Assembly: GCA_948144175.1 (NCBI GenBank)
Contig: CANXME010002190.1
Location: forward strand, 62,001-126,000
Direction of reading: 5' to 3'
From: Closterium sp. NIES-65
Lineage: Eukaryota; Streptophyta; Zygnematophyceae; Desmidiales; Closteriaceae
DNA length: 64,000 nucleotides
A program made the translations under genes and the position numbers. The notes under the pieces are model-generated. The model had not been told where the DNA came from. It saw only the letters and a list, made by a program, of their open reading frames with translations, and ran no database searches. Of this stretch, positions 23,642 through 33,904 are shown in pieces. Positions within the stretch are counted from its first letter, which is position 1; each line of letters begins with the position of its first letter.

Positions 23642-26600
23642 TCAAGAAGTGAGCAAGTGAGGCCAGGCAGGCACAAGACCAAGCTGAGTACAGAAGCGGT
23701 GATGATCACAAGGCGCAATTACCTTAGTGAAGATATCAGCAGTGTTGGCCTCAGAGGCCACGTACGCAAGTCACAGCTGACCACGCTGTTGCAGCTGACC
23801 ACGCTGCTGCAGCTCACGAGCAAGAAAGTAGCGGAGAGCAATGTGCTTCGTTCTGTGCTCCAAGCGCTGCTCCCGACACAAGGCCAGCATGGCCTTGTTG
23901 TCTACGTACAGCACTGGAGGAGAACGAGGCGGCTCTCCGAGGTCAGTCAGCAGGTAGGTGAGCCAGCGAAGCTCCTGTGCAGCCATGGCTCCTGCGTAGA
24001 TCTCAGCCTCACAACTAGAGCCGAGAACGGAAGACGAGCGAGTAGCCCGCCACGAAACAGAGCCGGAACCAAGACCAAAGGTGTAACCCTGTGACGACCG
24101 CTGTGTAGCCTGGTCGTCAGCCCAAGAAGCGTCTGCGTGCCAAGTGAGGACCACTGGACTCTGCCCTCCAAGCACTAGCCCCATGCCCGACGTACTGCAC
24201 AAGTAGCGCAACACCCTCTTCGCTGCAGCCATGTGCTCCGGTCTGTGTCTCCCAGGAGCAACATAGCGTGCAAGAATGCTAAGAGGGTATGCGAGGTCAG
24301 GTCGTGTGCAGGTCATCAGGTACATGAAGCAGCCAACAAGCTCTGGGTACGGGCCACTCCACTCTACGGACTCATCTGAAGGCAGAGCTGAGAGCGAGTG
24401 GCGAGTAGGCAGAGGAGTGGCCTGAGGCGAGGAGTACGTGAAGCCGAAGCGCTGAAGGACCTGCTGCACCATGTGTGACTGAGTCAGGGTAATGGTGCGG
24501 CGTGCTCTATCCCGGGTGATCTGCAAGCCAAGGTAGCTGCGCAGTTCACCCAGGTCTGTGCACGTGTGTCTCTTCTGCAGCTCGAACTTCACGTGGGCGA
24601 GTCCAGCAGTGTCAGCAGTGGCAAAGACCAAGTCGTCGACGTACACGAGGATGTAGAACGGCGGCAAATAAGAGTCGGTGCGCAGAAACAGCGACGGGTT
24701 GGCTGTAGAAGGAGCAAACCCAAGAACCGCAAGTGTAGTCCTCAGTGTGTCGTGCCACTCACGTGGCGCCTGGTGGAGACCGTAGACTGGCCGCCGGAGA
24801 CTCCACTAGGTACCAGGAGGGACAGACCCAGTGAAGCCAGGTGGGCGACGCAGCCAGATCTCCTCGTGCAAGCTGCGCTGCAAGAAAGTTGTGCTGAAGT
24901 CAAGAGAGTGAAGCTCGTAGTCACGCTGGGCAGCTATGTGCAGTAGCACCCGAAGAGTGGTCATCTTCGGGGTGGGAGAGAAGGTCTGAAAGTAGTCAAC
25001 TCCCTGCCGCTGACTGAAGCCACGAGCCACGTAACGCGCCTTGAAGACAGGCGGAGAACCCGGCGGCCGCTTCACCCTGAAAATCCACATGCCACTGACG
25101 ATGTTCGCCCCAGGCGGGGGAACCTCGTCAACGTAGGTGCCTGTGGACTTCCAGGACGCCATCTCTGCATCCATAGCTGCCTGCCACTGAGAGGAGTAGG
25201 GATCCTCTATCGCCTCTGCGTAAGAGCGCGGAGTCGGGATGTCAAGTGCATCCGGGTCTCCCTCAGGGGTAAGTAGTACAGACACGAGATGAGGTGAAGC
25301 AGCGGCCAAGCACTAGAACTCCTCCTACCTGTCCTCAAGGACGTCCGTGCCAAGGGCACACTCACCCCCGACGGACGGAGGACAGACAGACTAGAACTCA
25401 GCGACAAGACTAGCAGCGTAGTCGAGACGACAGCGAGCAGCAAAGCCGACGAGCTCAGCAACTAGGGCAGACGCAGCAAAGGACTCAAAGGAAGGGTCAG
25501 TGACGACAGTAGCAAGGAGACGCGTGACAGTAGGACTGGCAGCACGAAGAGAGTCCAACTCCGGGTCGGCAAGAGCAGGAAGAGAGGACTCAGGAGGAGA
25601 CGGCAAAGGGGCACGCAGAGGAGCAGTGGACGAACGCAGAGACATCCGGTGCGTGCCAGGGACAGGAGGAGGACGCTGACGCGAACCGCGACCACTAGTG
25701 CGAGCAGCACGGACTGGCGACGCAGGGCGAGACGCAGGCTCACGACGCTCAGCAAGACCTCCAGTAGGACCAGTGTAGGGAGAAGGAGCAGGCAGCGGGG
25801 TGGACGGCTGTAACTGTAACTAGGACAGGACAAGCTGTGGACACTCTAAGGGAGGAGGAGGACCAGGAGAAGGCTGGAGACCGCGCGGCGACTCCAGACA
25901 CAGCAGGGACAGCACCTGTACCCCCAGCGGCAGCACCAGTGCCAGCAGCACCTCCAGCTCCAGTACCTCCACTAGCACCAGCAGCACCCGCAGCAGGACC
26001 GCCTCTAGGACTGACAGCAGTAGCCTCAGCGCCAACACCCTCAGCAGCTCCAGCTCCAGTCGTGCCCGCAGGCCCAGCAGCTCCAGTACTCCCGGCACGA
26101 GCACCTCCGGGACCCGCGGCACCAGCACCCTCAGCAGCCGAAGAACCTCCAGCTCCAGCAGCACGTCTCCAGCGCCGAGAAAACCACTCGCGCAGCTCCT
26201 GTGGAGAGAGTGGCTCCAGGTGGGACGAAGCACCCGGAGAACCTCCAGGCCCAGCTCCGCCAGACGCCACACGAGTAGGCCCAGCTCCCTCAGGCTCCGC
26301 ACCCCCAGGCTCAGCACATCCAGGCGTAGCACCCCCATGCTCAGCACCTCCAGGCTCAGCACCCCCAGGCTCAGCACCCCCAGTCGCCACACCCCTAAGG
26401 CTCAGCACCCCCAGTCGCCACACCCCCAGGCTCAGCACCCCCAGTAGTAGCACCCACACGCTCAGCACCCGAGTCACCAGTAACCTTGACAGGCTCGACT
26501 GCGTCTACCTGGGACACACCTGACGGGGCAGGACCCTGAGGGGGGAGGGGGTCTACCGGGGGGGGACCTGGTACCAGGAAGAGCAAGGGCGGGGGGAGGG

Positions 26601-29550
26601 ACGGAGTGCAGTAGGGGAAGAGGCGGTAGTAGGGGACCGACTCGTCAAACGTGACGTCGTGGGAGGACAGAACATGGTGAGAGGTGGGGTGGTAGAACTG
26701 CCACCCTGGTGCGTCAGGGGGGAAGCCAAGGAAGACGCAAGGAACAACACGAGGGGACAGCTTGTCCGCAGACAATTCGCGAACAAACGCCCGAGATCCC
26801 CAGACACGGAACAAAGACGCATCGGCAACCTTACCCGTCCACAGCAGAGCTGGGGAGGTCTCCGGCCTGGAGACCCTGGGTTGAAGGTTGATCTGATGCG
26901 CCGCGTACCGAACCGCAAACGGTCACAGAAAATGGGGGGCAGCCGCATGCATCATGGATGTATGAGCGACGTCCATGACCATGCCAATGCGGCGCTCAGC
27001 AATCCCATTTTGCTGTGGGGAATCCGGAAGCGTGAAGGTCTGGCGGATGCCTCGTGCACGACAGTAGGCTCGCAGAAGGCCAGAGGAGAACTCTCCGCCT
27101 CGGTCAGAGTGCAGACGCAGAACAGGAAAGTCCGAGCCGAAGCTCTGCCTGAGCTGGAGACGAGCTGCGCGGATCCAGTCGATCAACACCTCAGTGACAT
27201 CACCCTTGCTGCGCAAGGGGAAGACTGTGGTGTAACGCGAGTAGTCGTCAACCACCAGCAGGAAGTAGCGCTCGTGACCCTGTCCACGAACGCGGGCTGG
27301 GCCCCACACATCCATGTGAAGCGTCTGCAGCGGGGCCTCTGTCGGAGGAAACTGGGAGGAGTGAGGGGCAGCCCGCTGCCGCCCCTCGACACAGGGGACG
27401 CAGGTAGGGCCAGGCCCAGGAGGAAGGAGAGGGAGGGACCGAGGAAGACCAGAGACAAGGACACGGGAGGCCATGCCTCGGAGACGAAGCAGGGAGGGGT
27501 GACCAAGGCGGTGGTGCCAGAGGAGAGTCTCGTGAGACAGGAGGCGACACGAGTAGGGGGCAGACTTAGGACCAGACCTGGACGCTGCAGCAAACACCTG
27601 ACCCGACGCAGCGACCTGACCAGACGCAGTGACAGGAGGAGACTTAGTGGTCAGTGTTTACAGGCTCGACCCTTGCCGACGTGTAAACGTGGCTAGGTGT
27701 CGGCCTGTTCGAGCGTCCGTGCAGTGGGTCACCCGCTGACTCGCAGGAGTGAACTGGTGAACCCCCGCATCCTGTAGGTCAGCACCACTCACCAAGTTCG
27801 TAGAGAATGAGGGGAGGTAAAGACTAGACAGGGTGCCAGAGGGAGCCGCCGGACACGGGAGGACAGTGGAGAAGTGAGCAAGGACAGGACCCCCAGAGGG
27901 GTCTGCCAGAGAGACTGCAACTGGCCGGCCAAGAGGCGTGAGTGTGGTGCAGTCTCGAAAGAAGGAGCGAGAAGCCCCCGAGTCAAGTGTGAAGGTGTGG
28001 GAGGCCGAAGCCGACGCAGTACCTGAGAGCGCAAACTCACCAGTACTAGAGGAAGCAGACGCACTAGCACCTAGAGCAGCAGCCTCGCTAGCACCAAGAG
28101 CAGCAGCCTCACCAGCACCTAGAGCAGCAGCCTCACCAGCACCTAGAGCAGCAGTCGCAATGCCCGGGTCAGGCGGGAAACACCGGTAACAGTCACCCTC
28201 CTCACTAATAGACACAGTATACATAGCAGCAAGAATAGCATCAAAGTCAAGGTCAAAGATAGCTACCCCTGCCCTAGACAGCTCGCCCCAGCGAGGGATC
28301 TCAGTGGCCTGAGGGAACTGGTGACGCCAAGCGTCCGTCAGGCGGCCAAAGCAGCTGTGCGTGGGGTGCGCACCCCCACACTGCTCACCCGCACGGTCGC
28401 CGGTGCGGAGGACGTAGGTGCACGGACCAGTACCCCCACCCCGCTGGCGTGCAGCGTACCACTCACGGAGCTGCTGAGGGGACAGGGTCTCCCGACTGCG
28501 CTGCTGCTGCTGGCGCTGACCACCACCGGAGCCACTCCTCTGCGAAGAGCCCCGACCTCCTCCTCCTCCTCCTCCGCCACCGCCTCCTCCACCTCCGCCA
28601 CCTCCACCACCTCCGCTCCCACTGCCACCGCCGCCGCTGCCTCCGCCTCCACTGCCGCCGCCGACACCTCCACCCCCGCTACCACTCCCACCACCACCAC
28701 CACCCCCTCCACTGTCTCCACTGCCACCTCCACCGCCCCCGCTAGCTCCTCCAGCGCCCCTGCCCCACTTGCCCTTGCGAGAGCGACGCTTCCCACTAGG
28801 GGTAGACGCCGCACCGACCGACTCCAGACCAAGGAGGTCGGCCGTAGCCGCAGAGGCAATAGAGGGCAAAAGAGGGGAGGGGGAACACCCCTCAAAGATG
28901 GGGGTGTGCGGGTCACCACGAGAGGCCCCCACAGCGACTATGCTCTTCTCCGCTGCTAGGAGGGCCTTCTCGAGGAGGTCAACAGTGAGAGTGGTGGGAC
29001 AGACTGAGAGAAAGTGGTCCCTGACTACGCGAAGGGAGTCAGGGAGGCGGTTGACTATGTAGTAGAGAGTGATGTACATGGGGGGGGGGTTCTTGGCGCT
29101 GAACTCAGCAGGAAGCGCAGCGCGGTAGCGAGTGTCACTAGTGCGGAGGTGCGTAATGAGGTCAGCGACTGTGGGAAAGGCAGCAAGGTCTGGGAAGAGG
29201 TACGGTAGCATGAGGCGGCTCAGTGCAGCAGTGGCAGGGGAGGAGTAGCGTGCAACTACAGCGTCGTACAAGGTCTGACCACTCTTGTACTGGCTAAAGT
29301 GCGCACGCTCAGAGGTAGGCAGGTGGCGACGCACAGCAAGACGTGCAGCAGCATCGCGCGTGGCCCACTGTGAGCGGACAGTGGCGTCAGCATCAGCAGC
29401 AGGGGCAGGAGAGGCACCAGAGGTGAGGTCAAAGAGAGAGAGACCGTCCGCCCTATCGCACTGTAAGAAAAGCTGCAGGTCATCTATCAAGACATCAAAG
29501 TCAATGGCCCGACCCTCAGCGTCAAAAGCGAGGACACTAGGGGTAGCCAT
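23642..29550 (-). pseudogene. Copia-3 gag-pol polyprotein, degraded
   Basis: ATG 29550-29548; the first stretch is open to 27658 and holds complete gag (glycine run, C-X13-C-X3-H-X4-C finger) and protease (DSGAS), ending where a Tyr codon became TAA. Integrase follows (27597-26923), stopped by TGG to TGA, then a frame-disturbed linker of GAEPGG-type repeats. RT starts about 25300 with the glutamine codon of VDYFQTF intact, has YVDD, and RNase H runs to a TGA at about 23771, replacing an arginine codon. A short local duplication near 23780-23815 repeats the QRGQL codons. Expected terminal LLTS stop is 23644-23642. Several of the stops are C-to-T or G-to-A changes, as expected for decay of methylated cytosines. 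Confidence 0.9.
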
Positions 29551-29719
29551 GACAGCAGTAGACTAGCAGCGCGAACAGTAGGGTGAGGACAGTGCAGTGA
29601 CAGAGGCGCCGCTCTTACCAGACAGGGCGGCTCGGGCGGTTCGGCTGCAGGGGGACTTGGCGGCTCGGCAGCTGGGCGGCTCGGCGGCTCGGCTGCTGGG
29701 CGACTCGGCTACTGGGAGG

Positions 29720-30985
29720 AGGCGGGGGGGCCACAAAGGTAGGTGGCGGGGCCGCAAAGGTAGGTGGCGGGGCCGCTAAGGTAGGTGGCGGGGCCGTTGA
29801 TAGGTGGCGGGGCCGCAGGTATGCGGCGGGGCCAGAGGTAGGCGGCGAGGCCACAGGTAGGCGGCGAGGCCGAAAGTAGGCGGCGGGGCCGCAGGTAGGC
29901 GGCGAGGCTGAAGGTAGGCGGCGAGGCCGCAGGTAGGCGGCGAGGCCGAAGGTAGGCGGCGGGGCCGCAGGTAGACGGCGAGGCCGAAGGTAGGCGGCGG
30001 GGCCGGAGATGGGTGGCGGGGCCGCTGATAGGTGGCGGGGCCGCAGGTATGCGGCGGGGCCAGAGGTAGGCGGTGAGGCCGAAAGTAGGCGGCGGGGCCG
30101 CAGGTATGCGGCGAGGCCGAAGGTAGGCGGCGGGGCCGCAGGTAGACGGCGAGGCCGAAGGTAGGCGGCGGGGCCGGAGATGGGTGGCGGGGCCGCTGAT
30201 AGGTGGCGGGGCCGCAGGTATGCGGCGGGGCCAGAGGTAGGCGGTGAGGCCGAAAGTAGGTGGCGGGGCTGCAGGTATGCGGCGAGGCCGAAGGTAGGCG
30301 GCGGGGCCGCAGGTAGACGGCGAGGCCGAAGGTAGGCGGCGAGGCCGCAGGTAGGTGGCGAGGCCGAAGGTAGGCGGCGGGGCCGCAGGTAGACGGTGAG
30401 GCCGAAGGTAGGCGGCGGGGCCGGAGATGGGTGGCGGGGCCGCTGATAGGTGGCGGGGCCGCAGGTATGCGGCGGGGCCAGAGGTAGGCGGTGAGGCCGA
30501 AAGTAGGCGGCGGGGCCGCAGGTATGCGGCGAGGCCGAAGGTAGGCGGCGGGGCCGCAGGTAGACGGCGAGGCCGAAGGTAGGCGGCGAGGCCGCAGGTA
30601 GGTGGCGAGGCCGAAGGTAGGCGGCGGGGCCGCAGGTAGACGGCGAGGCCGAAGGTAGGCGGCGGGGCCGGAGATGGGTGGCGGGGCCGCTGATAGGTGG
30701 CGGGGCCGCAGGTATGCGGCGGGGCCAGAGGTAGGCGGTGAGGCCGAAAGTAGGCGGCGGGGCCGCAGGTATGCGGCGAGGCCGAAGGTAGGCGGCGAGG
30801 CCGTAGGTAGACGGCGAGGCCGAAGGTAGGCGGCGGGGCCGGAGATGGGTGGCGGGGCCACTGATAGGTGGCGGGGCCGCAGGTATGCGGCGGGGCCAGA
30901 GGTAGGCGGTGAGGCCAAAAGTATGCGGCGGGGCCGAAGGTATGCGGCGAGGCCGAAGGTAGGCGGCGGGGCCGCAGGTAGGCGC
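29720..30985 (-). repeat. GC-rich tandem leader array of Copia-3 with higher-order structure
   Basis: Built from units of about 17-19 bp such as GTAGGCGGCGAGGCCGAAG. A diagnostic block, GGCCGGAGATGGGTGG, recurs at about 30001, 30172, 30419, 30666 and 30837, so the array is organised in larger repeats of about 171 and 247 bp. Long antisense ORFs here only reflect repeats whose length avoids stops. Confidence 0.92.
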
Positions 30986-31059
30986 GACACAGCCGCTAGG
31001 GCGGCGCGACACAGTGAGAAAGGGGGAGCACGACTCGGGCTAGGGCTGAGCGCGCTCCG

Positions 31060-31188
31060 TGTGAAAGTTTAGAAGAAAGAAGAGAGCTGCACTAGCAAGA
31101 ATGGGGATACAAATAGGAAACCCTAGAAGGGTTGTACTCGCTATAGAGCACCCCACTACAGGCTAGAGCATAAGATAACATTCTGACA
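31060..31188 (-). repeat. 3' LTR of non-autonomous element copy B
   Basis: 129 bp, matches 32418-32546. Confidence 0.9.
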
Positions 31189-32417
31189 CACCCCCATAGC
31201 CAAAGTGGGGTGTAATCAGCAGAGCAAGCAAAGCAGTACAAGCTCAGGGTGGATCACAATGTCACCACACATTCTGAGCACAAGTTCAAGAAGCAATAGT
31301 TTAAAGTTCACAATTATGAGCAAAGCTAGTGGTAGTCACAACAGGCAAGTGAGGAGGAGGAGAGAGAGTGAGAGGAGAGGAGATAGGAGGCGACGGATGA
31401 AGCTACAGACACACGGGCAACAGGAGGTATACTGGCACAGCGGCTACCAGAACAACGCTCCGGAATACTGGAGTAACTGGCCCCGCGGCTAAAGTAGCGG
31501 CAGACGAGCAACGGACCCACGGGCGGCTGGCACAGCCGGCTACGACTGGGCTACCGGAGCAACTCCCCGGAATACAGGTGCTGCTTGCGACACGACGGCA
31601 ACCTCCATTCAGCTTCCCCAAACTATCCCACTCCCCTTTGGCACACACCCGCTGCTACCCGCTAGCTCCACTCCCCCTTCACCCCCCCCATAGTACCACT
31701 CCACCGGCTCCAACACGTCCACCCCCCCTCAGCGACAGCTGCAGCACAGGGAGACGGAGGAGGAGGAGGAGCAGGGGAGACCACACACCCGCCACCCCCC
31801 AGGTCGCCGCGGCCCCCGAAGGAGCCGCGACGGGCGACGGGAAAAGGGGGGGGGGGGGGGGGGGTGCACGTGCCGTAGGTAGGGCGACGGGGCCGGGCTG
31901 TAGGTAGGGCGACGGGGCCGGGGTCGCAGGTAGGGCGACGGGGCCGGGGCCGGGGCCGAGGCGCAGGTAGGGCGACGGGGCTAGGGCCGGGGCCGCAGGT
32001 ATGGCGACGGGATTGGGGTCGCAGGTGGGGCGACGGGGCCGGGGTCGCAGGCACGGCGACGGGGCCGGGGCGCAGGTAGGGCAACGGGGCCGGGGCCGTA
32101 GGTAGGGCGACGGGGTGCGACGCGCGGGTCCCCGTCGCCCGTCGCAGCGCCTCCCGGGGGCGACGCGCCAAGTGACGGGGCAGAAACCCGTCGCGCGCCT
32201 CGGGGCGCACGGCGGGCAGAAAACCGCCGCGCGCCTCGAGGGCGCACGGCGGGCAGAAAACCGCCGCGCGCCTCGGGGCGCACGGCGGGAAGAAAACACT
32301 GCCGCACGCCCCGTGGCGTGCGGCACAGAGAGTAGCAGTAGCAGTTGCAGCGGAAGCAACGAGGTGGTGAGCCCACCCACAGGATCGATCCAAGGGGATC
32401 GACCTGCTCTGATAGCA

Positions 32418-32546
32418 TATGAAAGTTTAGAAGAAAGAAGAGAGCTGCACTAGCAAGAATGGGGATACAAATAGGAAACCCTAGAAGGGTTGTACTCGCT
32501 CTAGAGCACCCCACTACAGGCTAGAGCATAAGATAACATTCTGACA
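32418..32546 (-). repeat. 5' LTR of non-autonomous element copy B
   Basis: 129 bp; adjoins the PBS-like site on its inner side. Confidence 0.9.
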
Positions 32547-32619
32547 CTCCGGGCAGGAAAAAAAGGTCGAATGTGTGGGCCCTAGGAACAGTTCCCACGA
32601 GGGAACCTGCTGGATACCA

Positions 32620-32743
32620 TGAGGAAAGTGAAACGAGAATGATGTGCACTAAGGAATGGAATGTGGTACAAATATGCAACCCTAGAACCGTGTACCCCAT
32701 ATAGGCTACCCCACTACAGCCTACACAACATTATGATTTGACA
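32620..32743 (-). repeat. 5' LTR of Copia-3
   Basis: 124 bp; adjoins PBS at 32606-32619 and target duplication ACTCG at 32744. Confidence 0.92.
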
Positions 32744-32748
32744 ACTCG

Positions 32749-33904
32749 ATGTTCTGCGCTCCTCTCATGGGAGTGCTATTCGCCAGTGTGTGTGCTAGCG
32801 CGTCGCGTCACCTTGTCCGTATTTGCTTTTCTTTTTGCTAGCAGACATTTGAATTTTCAAGCGTATGTAAGGTGCTCCACGACAGCGTACAGGCGCGACG
32901 CAAAACCAATTACCGTATTATATATCAGCGCTACATTTCATAATGACGGATATTAATATGGAAATCTATAAGGCATGCGCGACCACCTCAAGAACTATCC
33001 AAGAGCCACAAATTTTCAACCGTTGAGAGATAATATTACATGGCAAAGGAACACAGTAGGCATCCCTCCCTTCCGTTGGCAGTTCCTTGTCTATAGTATA
33101 ATTGCAGTATCTCTTTAAAACCCATGGTGTATTGGTAGATCCGAGCACTACTAAGAAGATTGAGAGAATGTTGATGCGTAGTGTATGGGCCTCTATCGAG
33201 ATATCGCCCCAAATTCTTCACAAAACTACTCTCACCTCAACCCACTGCACCTTACGCCACCGTATTTCAGCTCACATCAGCCCACTCCACCAACCGAATT
33301 CGCTGTTCTCCACCACTCGCCGGCCATCTCGCTAAAGCCGTGCGAAAGCGTTCGCAGCCGCAACGTAGAATCTGGGCCTTGTTTCTGTTGGCCTCGAGTG
33401 CAACAGTTGGGAGGCAAGCAGGCGCTGTGACAACAGACTGCCACTCGTCCCCCACCCCACCCATCAATGCTTTTCAAGGAGCCATGAGTTGCATCATGGA
33501 TTGGGATCTTGTGGTGGGAGGAGGTTTCTAGGCCGACTTTGAATTCTTAGGGCGTCACGGACATTAGGCATCGCTTCCGCTTACTGCTGTGTTGGAAGGT
33601 CCGTTTTGCTTGACCTCCGCATTCGTTTTCGCCTTCTAATTCGTTCGTTTTCGTCACCAAATTTACAAGCCTAGTTCGACCTTCGTAGGCTACACACATA
33701 GGCGACGGAAAATACGCGAATTTGGTTCATTGAGCCACATTTTCTGTGTTATTTCGCCAGGAGATTCGGCGAATTGAAGCGCTTGCAAAGGATTCGTAAG
33801 AAATCTCGAGAGCCACTCTCCCATTATGCCGCTTGATCTTCGGTCCTAGTGCGAAAACACCTGAGGCGGGAAATCGGAAGGGAAATCTGCAGTTCCACGT
33901 CAGC
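32749..33904. other. Divergent intergenic region upstream of the BEACH gene
   Basis: Unique host sequence of lower GC between Copia-3 and the BEACH start codon; once the shared upstream region of the kinase (minus) and BEACH (plus) genes. Only short chance ORFs. No promoter element can be assigned with confidence. Confidence 0.6.

Larger units (their letters stand above)
31060..32546 (-). mobile_element. Non-autonomous LTR element (LARD/TRIM-like), copy B
   Basis: 129-bp LTRs at 31060-31188 and 32418-32546 with about two differences; target duplication CTCCG at 31055-31059 and 32547-32551. Same family as 8159-9526: same PBS-like site (TGCTATCAGAGC on the minus strand), same GC-rich interior, a 19-G run (31846-31864) matching the 21-C run of copy A, and the same purine tract. 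Inserted in the leader of Copia-3, minus strand. Confidence 0.93.
23308..32743 (-). mobile_element. Copia-3: Ty1/copia retrotransposon with a nested non-autonomous element
   Basis: Minus-strand element with 124-bp LTRs at 32620-32743 (5') and 23308-23431 (3'), about two differences, the first base of the 3' copy being altered. Target duplication ACTCG at 23303-23307 and 32744-32748. PBS TGGTATCCAGCAGG is next to the 5' LTR. Leader array about 29720-30985, gag-pol 29550-23642. A 1487-bp non-autonomous element is inserted in the leader (31060-32546). It belongs to the same family as Copia-2 but with a clearly different LTR. Confidence 0.95.

Noticed and set aside
29615..31012. Long minus-strand ORFs (404 and 465 aa) rich in RPRRLPAAPP
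   Set aside because: They lie wholly in the tandem leader array of Copia-3; repeat length avoids stops, no start context or family resemblance.
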